This document shows positions 17,561 to 27,819 of a stretch of DNA of 41,986 nucleotides, piece by piece. The DNA comes from Ignavibacteriota bacterium (GTDB taxonomy: Bacteria > Bacteroidota > Ignavibacteria > Kapaibacteriales > UBA961), in contig JACPWH010000102.1 of assembly GCA_016197185.1 (NCBI GenBank), positions 1 through 41,986 of the forward strand, read 5' to 3'. Positions within the stretch are counted from its first letter, which is position 1, and each line of letters starts with the position of its first letter. Below the pieces are notes generated by a model. The model ran no database searches and was not told where the DNA came from. It saw nothing but the letters and a program-made list of their open reading frames with translations. Position numbers and translations under genes: made by a program.

Positions 17561-18780
17561 CTACCCTTCTGTCAATTTCCTCATCACCTTTTCATACTCA
17601 CCCTCCTTAAACTCACCAATCAATTTCTGCATATTTTCAGCAATTTTATCATTACAGAGATTCCCTATACTCCCTTCATGCGTATGATGAAGCTCAGTTT
17701 CTCATCTTTCAGAATGTCCGGTGTAATTTCGATATGTTCAAGCATGAATGTGCATATTTCCAAGCACTGTTTCAGTTCATCAATTGCCGGAAACAAAATT
17801 TCTTTGGTGATCTGCATTTCACGGTGATACCCGGACGGAAGATTCACAGAAAGCATGGTCAGTTCATTGGGCATTGCTTGGATTCTATTGCATTTCCCGC
17901 GAATCAACTCAAAAACATCGGGATTTTTTTTGTGAGGCATGATACTTGACCCTGTAGTCAATTCATCTGCAAAACGAACAAAACCAAATTGTTGGTTCAT
18001 ATACAAGCACACATCCATACTGAATTTACCGAGTGTTGCTGCAATTGAACTAAGAGCCATAGAAATGATTTTTTCGGTTTTCCCGCGTGTCATCTGAGCA
18101 TATACCACATTATAATTCAAATCAGAAAAACCCAATAACTCTGCCGTCATTGTTCGGTTTAGGGGGAACGACGAACCAAACCCTGCACCCGAACCCAACG
18201 GATTTTTATTAATCACTTTGAATGCTGCCAGCAATATTTCAGTATCATCAACCAAGCTTTCGGCATACGCACCGAACCACAACCCGAACGATGATGGCAT
18301 CGCAAGTTGGAAATGAGTATAGCCCGGCATGAGCTTATCTTTGTGAACTTCGCTAAGGGATTGAAACTGTTTGAACAGCTTTTCCACAAGTAACACAATT
18401 TCAAGGGTTTCATTTCTCAGGAACAGTTTTATATCCACAAGTACCTGGTCATTTCTTGAGCGTCCACTATGGATTTTCTTCCCGTTTTCTCCTATACGCT
18501 CGGTGAGCATTGCTTCGATTTGTGAGTGAATGTCCTCTGCACCGGTATCTATTCTAAAATCCCCTTGTTCAATTTCGTGGTAGATTGAGATCAGTTCATG
18601 TTTTATTTGCGAATATTCTTCCGATGAAAGCAATCCTATTGACTCAAGCATTTGCGTATGGGCAAGCGAGCCGAGAACATCCCATTTGGAAAGCTGCAAG
18701 TCAAATTCTTGATCACGTCCAACAGTAAATGTTTCTACCAATTTTGAACTAAGTGTTGAATCTTTTTGCCAAATTTTCAT
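17561..18780 (-). pseudogene. argH: Argininosuccinate lyase with C-terminal internal deletion and frameshift
   Basis: GSGAGFGSSFPLNR and GSSIMPHKKNPDVFELIRGK present; frame ends at 17665 (IIRMKGV*) while TELHHTHEGSIGNLCNDKIAENMQKLIGEFKEGEYEKVMRKLTEG* continues in another frame to 17561. Confidence 0.75.
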
Positions 18781-18888
18781 GTTTTGTTTTTGTTATTATT
18801 TATATGAAGGTCAACAAGTTCGGTAAGTATTCAACATTACCCCTGTCTGGCGCAACTTTTTGAATTTTAAAGAAGTACTAAAGCATAC

Positions 18889-18988
18889 GTCATTCTGATG
18901 GAGTCTTCGACTGAAGAATCTCCGTTGGAACGTGAAATCAGCAAGATGGATGTGCTAACGGAGATTCTTCACTGGCGTTCAGAATGAC
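18889..18988. repeat. Dispersed inverted repeat, family R1 copy A
   Basis: gtcattctgatggagtcttcgactgaagaatctccgtt ... aacggagattcttcactggcgttcagaatgac. Confidence 0.9.
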
Positions 18989-19050
18989 AAACATTTTAAA
19001 GATGTCATTCAGTGCAGAATCGAAGCATCGAATACTTACTAAATTATCAG

Positions 19051-20115
19051 CTATACTATCTGCTCCAGCATTGCACAATAAAGCTCTATCCCCTCTTTAA
19101 TCTCATCCACATAGATAAATTCATCAGCAGTATGTGAACGCGCGGAATCACCCGGACCTATTTTAACTGACGTAACCGGAATTAACGCCTGATCGCTCGA
19201 TGTAGGTGAGCCGTATGTCGCGCGTCCGAGTTTCAATCCTGCTTGAACTATCGGATGTTCTATCGGGATGGATGACGAACGTGCACGCATTGAGCGTGGA
19301 GTTACCATACTTTGCACATTTTTCTTAATAATTTCCAACACTTCCTCATGCGTGTATTTATCCGTAATCCGTACATCAACCACATAATTACATTTATCAG
19401 GCACAACATTATGTTGTGTTCCAGCCTGTATCATTGTCACTGTCATTTTTACTTTCCCGAGATGTTCGGATACTCGGTCAAATTGGTAAGTACGAAACCA
19501 CTCAATATCTTTCATTGCATTATAGAGTGCATTAATTCCCTCTTCACGGGCAGCATGACCCGACTTCCCAACTGCAACACAATCTAACACCATCAGTCCT
19601 TTTTCAGCTACAGCAAGGTTCATCAGCGTTGGCTCACCTACTATTGCAAAGTCTATTGTTCCAAGCTGAGGGTAAATCAGTTCGATTCCGTTCAAACCCG
19701 AAATTTCCTCTTCAGCCGTTGCAGCAATAATGAAATTATACTTTAAGTTTTCTTTTTCGTAAAAGTAACAGAAGGTAGCAAGCAACGACACCAAACATCC
19801 CCCTGCATCATTGCTCCCCAAGCCGTAGAGTTTACCATCAATAATTTCAGGTAGAAACGGATTTCGGGTATAGCCGCTGTTTGGCTTTACGGTATCGTGA
19901 TGTGAATTGAGGAGAATTGTCGGTAAATCGGGGTTGAAATGCTTATTCATTGCCCACACGTTATTCATGGTTCTATTGGTAGGAATATTCTTTTTATTAA
20001 GAAATTCTTGGATAGCATCTGCGGTCAGATTTTCCTCCTTGCTGAATGAAGGAATGGAAATCAGCTTTTGCAAAAGTTCGAGGGCTTCGGAGAAAAGAGT
20101 ATTATGTAAGGACAA
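19051..20115 (-). CDS. argE: M20-family acetylornithine deacetylase-type amidohydrolase
   Basis: LLNSHHDTVKPNSGYTRNPF, LYGLGSNDAGGCLVSLL, ATAEEEISGLNGIE; in arg cluster. Confidence 0.8.
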   Translation of the reverse strand: MSLHNTLFSEALELLQKLISIPSFSKEENLTADAIQEFLNKKNIPTNRTMNNVWAMNKHFNPDLPTILLNSHHDTVKPNSGYTRNPFLPEIIDGKLYGLGSNDAGGCLVSLLATFCYFYEKENLKYNFIIAATAEEEISGLNGIELIYPQLGTIDFAIVGEPTLMNLAVAEKGLMVLDCVAVGKSGHAAREEGINALYNAMKDIEWFRTYQFDRVSEHLGKVKMTVTMIQAGTQHNVVPDKCNYVVDVRITDKYTHEEVLEIIKKNVQSMVTPRSMRARSSSIPIEHPIVQAGLKLGRATYGSPTSSDQALIPVTSVKIGPGDSARSHTADEFIYVDEIKEGIELYCAMLEQIV

Positions 20116-20890
20116 TTCGCGTACCTGATTGATGAGTTAATAATTGTGATAAATGTGCGGAGTTGCCAATGATAACTTCTTGTACTCCATTATCAAGAGC
20201 GATAAAAGAGTTGTCTAATTTGGGTATCATTCCTTTTACAATCCCTCCGGATTTTCTGAGAGAATGATATGTTTTTTCATCTAATTTCTCAATAACAGAA
20301 TCTGAATCTTCTACATTTTTAAGAACACCATTTTTCTCAAAACAATAGACTAATCCGGTCGAATAATACAAAGATAAGGCAATTGCCAAACATGAGGCAA
20401 TTGTATCGGCATTTGTATTCAAGAGTTGGGCGGCATCGGCGGTAATCGGGGCAACTACCGGAATATACCCGCCATCGAGTAATAATTGAAAGAACGGGAT
20501 ATTAATGGTTGCAGCATCTACATCACCTACGAAACCATAATCAACCGTAACGACAGGACGCTTTTGTGCCGGAATACTCCCTCCATCAACTCCGCATACA
20601 CCTACTGATGCAGCACCAAGAGCATTTAGTTTCGCTGTAATATTCTTATTCACCCAACCCGCATACACCATGCTTACAACTTTGAGTGTTTCTGCATCGG
20701 TGATGCGCCTTCCGTCCACCATTTGGGTTTCGATTCCAAGTTTAGTACTCATATTGGTTGCAAGTTTTCCGCCGCCGTGGACTAAAATTTTTGCACCTTC
20801 TATGTTTGCAAATTCTTGGAGGAATGCTGACAATTGAGGTTCATCATCGATGATGTTTCCGCCGATTTTTACGATTGTGAGTTTTTGCAT
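20102..20890 (-). CDS. argB: Acetylglutamate kinase
   Basis: MQKLTIVKIGGNIIDD...ILVHGGGKLATNMSTKLGIETQMVDGRRITDAETLKVV; start ATG at 20890 inside ORF 20102..20923. Confidence 0.9.
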   Translation of the reverse strand: MQKLTIVKIGGNIIDDEPQLSAFLQEFANIEGAKILVHGGGKLATNMSTKLGIETQMVDGRRITDAETLKVVSMVYAGWVNKNITAKLNALGAASVGVCGVDGGSIPAQKRPVVTVDYGFVGDVDAATINIPFFQLLLDGGYIPVVAPITADAAQLLNTNADTIASCLAIALSLYYSTGLVYCFEKNGVLKNVEDSDSVIEKLDEKTYHSLRKSGGIVKGMIPKLDNSFIALDNGVQEVIIGNSAHLSQLLTHQSGTRIVLT

Positions 20891-20900
20891 GATGTTATTC

Positions 20901-21857
20901 TTATTTATTTCTATTGCTCTCAAGGATTTCCTTCAACACCGCTTGCGCTGCGTAAATCCTGTTTTCTGCCTGCTGCATGATAAGCGAATTCGGGGAATCC
21001 AGCACCTCGTCCGACAGTTCCACATTTCTTCTGACGGGGAGGCAGTGCATGATATTTGCGTTGTTAGTATTTTTTAACTTATCGTTTGTTAGGAGCCATT
21101 TTTCATCTTGAGTGAGGATTTTCCCGTAGTCTTTATACGATGACCAATTCTTTACATACACAAAGTCTGCACCTTCCAATGCCTTTTGCTGGTCATGTTC
21201 GATTGTTGCGCCTTTGGTAAATTCTTCGCTTAGTTCATATCCTTCGGGGTGGGTAATGACCGTTTCGTACTTGCTTGCAATCGACCATTCTGCAAATGAA
21301 TTTGATACCGCTTGGGGGAGTGCCTTTACGTGCGGAGCCCATGTAAGCACAATTTTCGGTTTGGATTGTTTCAGATGCTCCTCGATAGTTATCATATCAG
21401 CCAAACTTTGGAGCGGGTGACGTGTGGCAGATTCCAAACTCATCACAGGGACAGGTGAATACTTTATAAACTGCGAAAGTACCTTCTCGCTGTAATCATC
21501 CTCACGGTTCATCAGTGACGGGAAACAGCGAATACCGATTATATCGCAATAACAACCCATTGCTCCCGCTGCATCCTTTATATGCTCAACAGTCGTTCCA
21601 TTCATAACAGCCCCATCGTTCAGTTCTAACGACCAGCCTTCCTTATCAATATTCATCACCATTGCATTCATGCCGAGGTTCATAGCTGCTTTTTGGCTGC
21701 TGAGACGCGTGCGCAAGCTCGGGTTCATGAAAATTAACCCCAAGGTTTTGTTTTTACCGAGTGCTGAATGTGCGAATGGATTTGCTTTCAGTTCTAATGC
21801 CTTGCGTACCATAGTCGAGATTGACGGGATGTCGGATACTTTTGTGAAGTTTTTCAT
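20901..21857 (-). CDS. argF': N-acetyl/N-succinylornithine carbamoyltransferase
   Basis: FMNPSLRTRLSSQKAAMNLGMNAMVMN, SLESATRHPLQSLADMITIEEH, MHCLPVRRNVELSDEVLDSPNSLIMQQAENRIYAAQAVL; Bacteroidota-type variant. Confidence 0.8.
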   Translation of the reverse strand: MKNFTKVSDIPSISTMVRKALELKANPFAHSALGKNKTLGLIFMNPSLRTRLSSQKAAMNLGMNAMVMNIDKEGWSLELNDGAVMNGTTVEHIKDAAGAMGCYCDIIGIRCFPSLMNREDDYSEKVLSQFIKYSPVPVMSLESATRHPLQSLADMITIEEHLKQSKPKIVLTWAPHVKALPQAVSNSFAEWSIASKYETVITHPEGYELSEEFTKGATIEHDQQKALEGADFVYVKNWSSYKDYGKILTQDEKWLLTNDKLKNTNNANIMHCLPVRRNVELSDEVLDSPNSLIMQQAENRIYAAQAVLKEILESNRNK

Positions 21858-21999
21858 GTAGAGAGTTTAGTTTCTAATAGACATTCTAATTGCAATACTT
21901 CAAATTTAGCACTTTTACACGGTTACAACAAATAACATTTCAACTCAAAATCAATGGCAACAACTGTGTTAATTTATTTTGCAATGTTACTCATAGTCT

Positions 22000-22245
22000 T
22001 TGATTTATAGTCAACAATATAGGATTTTTGCACTTGTGGATGTAAAATTAAAAATAGGACAACGGATAAGAGAATTGAGACAACAGAATGGTTTGTCTCA
22101 AAAGGGTTTATCATATGCTTCTGATTTGGAAATGAGTTATGACAGATGTCCTAAAATGTGTTTAGGTGAAGACTACATGATTGCTATTCCAGAATACGAT
22201 GAACAGGAGATAAAGAATAAAAGCGTTGTTTTTAAATTAAATTAG
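22000..22245 (+). pseudogene. Truncated XRE-family HTH protein fused to unrelated tail
   Basis: IGQRIRELRQQNGLSQKGLSYASDLE matches the start of HTH_3, then lacks the recognition helix. Confidence 0.5.
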
Positions 22246-23204
22246 ATTTCTCCTTTAATCACTTCAAAAAAATTATAAACGTCCTCTTCATTTTTCAGAT
22301 AAACTTCATATCTTTCTACACCGAGACTCCCTTTCTTTTTTGCCCCTGGTCGAATCCTATCATCAATATCTATCCCAGTAAGATTCATAATAGCATCTAA
22401 ATCAGTATTAACTTGTAAAAACGCTTTTCTTGGACCTTTTCCACCCGAACCCATAATAGAAAACGTATGTTCTTTTAATGAAACTTTAACTTTTGTTTGT
22501 TGAGTTTCTATCTCTACACTGGAAAGAGTCTTCAATAATTCATAAAAAATAAGGAATAATCTTTTTGCTTCATCTTTTTTATGAAAGAACATATCAATCT
22601 CGGTTATATTATCGATTATAGGTTTGTTATCAATTATAGCCTTAATCTTCTTTAGCTTTTCAGTGTTTTCCTTTTCAATTAACTCAAGAGGGTCATTATT
22701 CAAATAATCAATTAAAAGAAGTTCTTCTTCAAACCACATATACCTAATAAGTGTTATTTCACCTTTACTTTTTTTTGCCTTATCTACATCTAAGTTATTA
22801 AATTCTTTAGAAATTAGAATAAGATCAATAGTTTCTTTTGATATTTCAGTAAATTTTGGTAAATTCACGTTATACTTTTGAATCGTAAGTAAGTAAATGT
22901 TTGCAAAATTATCTTCAACAAAATCTTTATAATCACTTGCTTGATTACGGATATTTTTATCTAAATCTCTTTTTAATTCTATTACTACAAATTTTTTACT
23001 TTGTGGATTAAATGCTAAAATATCTATACGACCAGCTGTACCACGACTTCTTACATTTCCTTCAAGTGAAAATTCACTTTTAATAAACTTCAAATGAGGA
23101 AAAAAATCATTCCAATTTTCAGAAAGAAAACGATTTAGTTCAGATTCTGATTTATTGACTGATTTTAGAAATTTTTTATTATTTGATGAAAATATTCTAA
23201 TCAT
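22242..23204 (-). CDS. DUF91/NucS-like PD-(D/E)XK nuclease with DUF5655-like C-terminus
   Basis: RSRGTAGRIDILAFNPQSKKFVVIELKRDLDKNIRNQASDY nuclease core; C-terminal LGVERYEVYLKNEEDVYNFFEVIKGEI. Confidence 0.7.
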   Translation of the reverse strand: MIRIFSSNNKKFLKSVNKSESELNRFLSENWNDFFPHLKFIKSEFSLEGNVRSRGTAGRIDILAFNPQSKKFVVIELKRDLDKNIRNQASDYKDFVEDNFANIYLLTIQKYNVNLPKFTEISKETIDLILISKEFNNLDVDKAKKSKGEITLIRYMWFEEELLLIDYLNNDPLELIEKENTEKLKKIKAIIDNKPIIDNITEIDMFFHKKDEAKRLFLIFYELLKTLSSVEIETQQTKVKVSLKEHTFSIMGSGGKGPRKAFLQVNTDLDAIMNLTGIDIDDRIRPGAKKKGSLGVERYEVYLKNEEDVYNFFEVIKGEI

Positions 23205-23415
23205 TTTTTTTACCTTTTTCCGTTTCCTCTATATGCCATATTATGCTTCTTCCCAACTCAACTAATGCATAAAAATCTTCTAGTTCTAATGATTTCTCAT
23301 CGTCCCCATCAATTTCTTTAAATAGTGCAATAGTCTCAATCATTTCTTGATACTTTTCCGCATTAAATATTATTTGCACCATATATATTGCTTTAATTTT
23401 TAATTTTTTAGACAA
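23197..23415 (-). CDS. Small acidic protein overlapping the nuclease start
   Basis: 72 aa; 8-nt overlap (ATGATTAG) with downstream nuclease CDS; actual start may be the internal MVQIIFN. Confidence 0.5.
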   Translation of the reverse strand: MSKKLKIKAIYMVQIIFNAEKYQEMIETIALFKEIDGDDEKSLELEDFYALVELGRSIIWHIEETEKGKKND

Positions 23416-23603
23416 CTAACTTAATGATGTTACTCAAGATTAGTTAGATTACTGGTTATCCGTATCAGTTTTGAATAAGAATAGCCAAAAAAGTCCAGTC
23501 AAGTACTACGCCTGTTTTTCATTACTTGCCAGTTAAAACGTATAAACTTATTTATTAATATAGACTTAAGTTGTAGTTCTGTAAAAAAGGAATACTTGTT
23601 GAT

Positions 23604-23622
23604 GGCAGGTGTAGCACCTGCC
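23604..23622. repeat. Perfect hairpin GGCAGGTG-TAG-CACCTGCC
   Basis: 8-bp inverted repeat, no T-run. Confidence 0.7.
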
Positions 23623-23847
23623 TGGACATTTGGAAAAAACACAATGTCTTATTCCTGCGTAACATCTGTAACTAATTCTTTCTAATACAGATCAGCATTT
23701 ATACTCCAAAGACCTACAAAGCAACTTGAGTTTCAATAAATTTGTTTATCTGCAGTTTTTCATCATAGCTTTCTGGGTTGAAGGTGATAAAACTACGAAT
23801 AATTTTAAACTTTTTTACGTAGTAACTCAAATAAAATTGTATTTCAT

Positions 23848-24681
23848 CTACCCCCTACCCAAGAACTCCTCCACCATTGCCACCGTCAATTCAGGCACTC
23901 TGCTCCCCTTTATGTATGAATCTGCCTCGCCGATATACGTACCATGCCCGCCGGGTAGAATAGCCAGTGTAGCGTTGGGAAATATTCTGCTCATTTCAGC
24001 AGCGTGTTCCGGAAAGGATAAATCCTTATCACCTTGAATGATAAACACAGGAGCAATTATCTTTTTCAAATCTTCATCGTCAAAATCTTCGAACTCTTGC
24101 ATTCGTTTTGCACATCGGTCGTGCATGATTATCAAATCTTCGGGTTTGGGAGCTACTTCTATGTATGCTTTTTGTAATGTGATCGGCATATTATCCAAAG
24201 TAGCGTTGTTCATAAATTCAAAAAACTCTTTAGGCACTCCGCTTCGCTTGGTGAATGCTGATGCAATTACTAATTTATTTACAAGTTCTGGGTGTCTGAT
24301 ACCAATCTCAATACAGGTTTGCCCGCCGTTGCTGAACCCGAAGAAGTCTGCTTTTTCTATATTCAGGTGTTTGAGCAAGGCAGCCACATCGTCGGCATCG
24401 TGTTTAAATGATAAATCGCGGTCAATATCTGCGGTGCGTCCGTGCGATTGCAGTTCGACTGCAATTACCTGTCTGTTCTTTGCAAAAAACGGGAGGACAT
24501 TCCCAAATGTAGTTTGAATAGTAGATCCGCCTCCATGAATCAATACGAGCGGTTTGCCTGTTCCGTGAATTTCGTAATACATGGAAAGTTCGTTAACCGG
24601 AGCATAGCCGCTTATACTTTTATGATTATTGTGCTTAGGTTGTCCGTTGTAATTTCCGGGTATAGATTTTGCAGTTGTCAT
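23848..24681 (-). CDS. Alpha/beta hydrolase
   Basis: LVLIHGGGSTIQTTF, FFGFSNGGQTCIE nucleophile elbow, PVFIIQGDKDLSFP, GGHGTY. Confidence 0.85.
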   Translation of the reverse strand: MTTAKSIPGNYNGQPKHNNHKSISGYAPVNELSMYYEIHGTGKPLVLIHGGGSTIQTTFGNVLPFFAKNRQVIAVELQSHGRTADIDRDLSFKHDADDVAALLKHLNIEKADFFGFSNGGQTCIEIGIRHPELVNKLVIASAFTKRSGVPKEFFEFMNNATLDNMPITLQKAYIEVAPKPEDLIIMHDRCAKRMQEFEDFDDEDLKKIIAPVFIIQGDKDLSFPEHAAEMSRIFPNATLAILPGGHGTYIGEADSYIKGSRVPELTVAMVEEFLGRG

Positions 24682-24939
24682 ATTAATTGTAAAGATTATC
24701 AGATGTTGTGTTGAAACTTTCCACTTTCACAATGTACCGGAACTAATGTACATATAAACCCCCAAAACTCCAAATAAAGAATTCCTATCCCATTGCGAAC
24801 CTTTGCGCCCTCCCCAAGCCCTTTGCGTTAAAATTCCTCAAAACCCTTAGCCCCCAACAATTCCATTTGAAAATAGCAATAACCGTCGTAAATTGCATTC
24901 AACAATGTGTAATTTCATAATCCTGAAGGCAAATCAACG

Positions 24940-27279
24940 ATGGCATCTGCTACCAAACCCTCACAATCTTCACGTTTAAATTCCGCACAAGCCCCAACAA
25001 TCAAAGATATTTCTACGTGGATAGTCCTGCTCCTGTTTGCGGCTACCACTGCAATTTTCTTTCGAGATATTCTGTTTGGCAACAAATTTTTCTGGGATGA
25101 CATTGCCGAATATTATTATCCGTTCACGGTTTTTGCGGCACGACAATTAGCACAATTTCAATTGCCTTTTTGGAATCCCTACACATTCTCGGGAATGCCC
25201 TATTTAGCCGACTTCCAAGCGCAGACCTTCTACCCGCCGCATACGATGATGGCACTCTTCCTAAAGGGTAACGGGATGCTGCCCTCCAAACTTGTGGAGA
25301 CGATAATCATCGCGCACTTTGTACTTGCGCAATATGCCATGTATGCTTATGCACGTTCGCGGTCAATTTCGAGTTACGGGTCGCTCATTGCAGCTATTTC
25401 TTATGGTTTTTGCGGCTCGCTTGCGGTGCGGATTATCCATCCTATGGTTGTGTATCACCTTGCACTATTCCCTCTTATCCTGCTTAATTTCCATAAGGGA
25501 ATCGTTGAAAAGAAAATTAAGAATACGATTTATGCAGGACTTCTGCTGGCACTTGCAATGATTTCGGGTCACCCGCAAACTACGTCGTATGTGGTCTTAT
25601 TCCTTGCCGGGTATGCCCTTTGGAACGGGATCGCAATGATACGTTCCAAGGAACTTACAGGCGGTGCAATCGGAGGATTTGCGCTTCATGCATTCCTTCC
25701 CGTTCTTATCGCCGGAGGGATTACAGCCATTCAATTCCTTCCTGCGCAGGAGCTTGCCTCGCTCTCGGAACGTACAAAGATAACCTACGAGAAGACACCC
25801 GAAAACCCCAAACTCTACGCCTCCGACGGCTCTATGCGCCTCGGACAGATATACTCTGCGGTTGTAGCGAACATCTACGGCAAAGTATCGCAAACAGACG
25901 CTAAATCCAATAATTTCTATCTCCCGAACGTGGACGAAACAGGGACTGACCAACATTATTACTGGGATACCGCCTTCTATTTCGGGCTTGCCGCACTCTG
26001 TTTGGGGATATTCGGACTCAGCTTGAATTGGCGCACCCGATTTGGCGGATTTATGCTTGCAATGATTGCCTTTGCTGTCCTCTACGGCTTGGGTGCTAAT
26101 GGCTTTCTCCACCGGATGATGTTCTCGGTTCCGCTTTTGGGGTCATTCCGTAATCCCGGGCGGATGATGTTTTATGTGGGGTTTGGAATGTGTTTATTTG
26201 CAGGAATCGGGTTTGATTCCTTGTGGAAATCTGCCAAGAATTCCAAAACTCAGATGCGACTATTAGCTGCGTGTGCAATTCCTATTTTAATTGCACTCTT
26301 GGCAGCATCCGGCATTCTCCAAGGGTTTATCGATACACCGGAAGAGGTTATTTCCGCTACACAAAGTGGTGGGGTGACGGCTTTAATGCTTGCACTTGGT
26401 GTGGGTGTAATTGCATTTTTGATGTATAAAAAGATTCTTTCTCCATCAGTTGGCGGAGTTGTATTAGCAGTTATATGTATTATTGATTTGAATGTCGCAT
26501 ATTCGGGATTTAGTGGCAGCAAGGAGAATCCGGCAGAGAAATTCACCCTTGACCCTGCAATGAAACAGCAATTTGCAATCAAACCGCCTAATGATATTTT
26601 CCGTGTGGAGATGCGCCACAAACGCGGGTCGGCTATGCAGCGCAACCAAGGGGTTTTGGATAATATCATGTTATTTGAAGGGTATAACCCAATTCTTTTG
26701 CAACGCAGATCACCTCCGGCAGAGAATGGTAATATGGTGGAAGACTTGCTCGGCATCCGTTATAAATTTGATGTGGACACTGCCCGCCAGCAACTTGGTT
26801 TTGTGGAGCGTCCCAGTTATTTCAAACGTGCATGGATGGTCTATCAGCCGATTGTAACATCGGATGAGAATGTTGAGAAAACAATGCAGGCAGGGGGAAT
26901 TAATTACAGAAATCAAGTAGTCATCGAGCGTTCCCCTACTCTTTCAATGGGGAATCTTCCTGCTGATGAGGTGCGCCATTCTGTGCAATGTTTGAATTAT
27001 ACGAATAATGAATTTACATATAAAGTAACTTCGGATAAAGCAGGTATTCTCTGTTTTAGCGAAATTTGGTATCCTGCGTGGAAGGCTCAGATTGACGGTG
27101 CATCAACTGAAATTCTTCGGGCAAATTACAGTTTGAGAGGAGTTGAAGTTCCGGCAGGTGAGCATACTATTACAATGAAATATGATTCGGATACGTTCAA
27201 AACGGGAGCATGGGTTTCACTTGCTTCGCTTGTGTTATCAATTGGGGCTATTGGCTTTTTTAAGATGAAGGAGAAGTAA
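24940..27279 (+). CDS. YfhO-family membrane protein
   Basis: 779 aa polytopic; FWNPYTFSGMPYLADFQAQTFYPP; C-terminal YPAWKAQIDGASTEILRANYSLRGVEVPAGEHTITMKYDS. Confidence 0.85.
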   Translation: MASATKPSQSSRLNSAQAPTIKDISTWIVLLLFAATTAIFFRDILFGNKFFWDDIAEYYYPFTVFAARQLAQFQLPFWNPYTFSGMPYLADFQAQTFYPPHTMMALFLKGNGMLPSKLVETIIIAHFVLAQYAMYAYARSRSISSYGSLIAAISYGFCGSLAVRIIHPMVVYHLALFPLILLNFHKGIVEKKIKNTIYAGLLLALAMISGHPQTTSYVVLFLAGYALWNGIAMIRSKELTGGAIGGFALHAFLPVLIAGGITAIQFLPAQELASLSERTKITYEKTPENPKLYASDGSMRLGQIYSAVVANIYGKVSQTDAKSNNFYLPNVDETGTDQHYYWDTAFYFGLAALCLGIFGLSLNWRTRFGGFMLAMIAFAVLYGLGANGFLHRMMFSVPLLGSFRNPGRMMFYVGFGMCLFAGIGFDSLWKSAKNSKTQMRLLAACAIPILIALLAASGILQGFIDTPEEVISATQSGGVTALMLALGVGVIAFLMYKKILSPSVGGVVLAVICIIDLNVAYSGFSGSKENPAEKFTLDPAMKQQFAIKPPNDIFRVEMRHKRGSAMQRNQGVLDNIMLFEGYNPILLQRRSPPAENGNMVEDLLGIRYKFDVDTARQQLGFVERPSYFKRAWMVYQPIVTSDENVEKTMQAGGINYRNQVVIERSPTLSMGNLPADEVRHSVQCLNYTNNEFTYKVTSDKAGILCFSEIWYPAWKAQIDGASTEILRANYSLRGVEVPAGEHTITMKYDSDTFKTGAWVSLASLVLSIGAIGFFKMKEK

Positions 27280-27340
27280 AGATAGAAGTCTTGAAGATTA
27301 TTTAATATTCTTTAAAAAAAACTTGTCACACTGAGTTCCT

Positions 27341-27564
27341 GATAGTCGCTAAAGCCAACTGCAAAGTAAGACGATGACAAGGAAAGTTGAGACTGTCATT
27401 CTGAAGGAGTCTCCGACTGAAGAATCTCAGTTTAGACTGCTCTCAGAGAATTAATCATTTTACTATTATTGGCGTTAAGATTTTATACTTTATCAGACTG
27501 TTTTTCAAATTCTCGAGAGTCCATTAAACTGAGATTCTTCGGGCTAAGAAGCCCTCTGAATGAC
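27341..27564. repeat. Dispersed inverted repeat, family R1 copy B with left outer arm
   Basis: gatagtcgctaaagcc...gatgac outer arm, then gtcattctgaaggagtctccgactgaagaatctcagttt ... aaactgagattcttcgggctaagaagccctctgaatgac. Confidence 0.85.
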
Positions 27565-27819
27565 GGGCAAAATTAAAGATGTCTCACAGAGCCCGCCGTT
27601 GTCAGAACACTTACCTTATAAAGCCATTACAACTGTTTCATTCATTATATAACAGCGATTAAGGTGTCAATGAAAAACCTGATAATAAGTATTAAAAATA
27701 TGGAAAGTATTTAGACAACGACGGTTCAGTGTGACAAGTTTACTTTTTTGATATATTCTTATTCTATTGCACATTATTTAATAGGTTGGTTTTACCTCTA
27801 CTCACTATTTACTTCAATC

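Noticed and set aside
25597-26756. Minus-strand ORFs inside YfhO gene
   Set aside because: Antisense shadows of a well-conserved membrane protein CDS.
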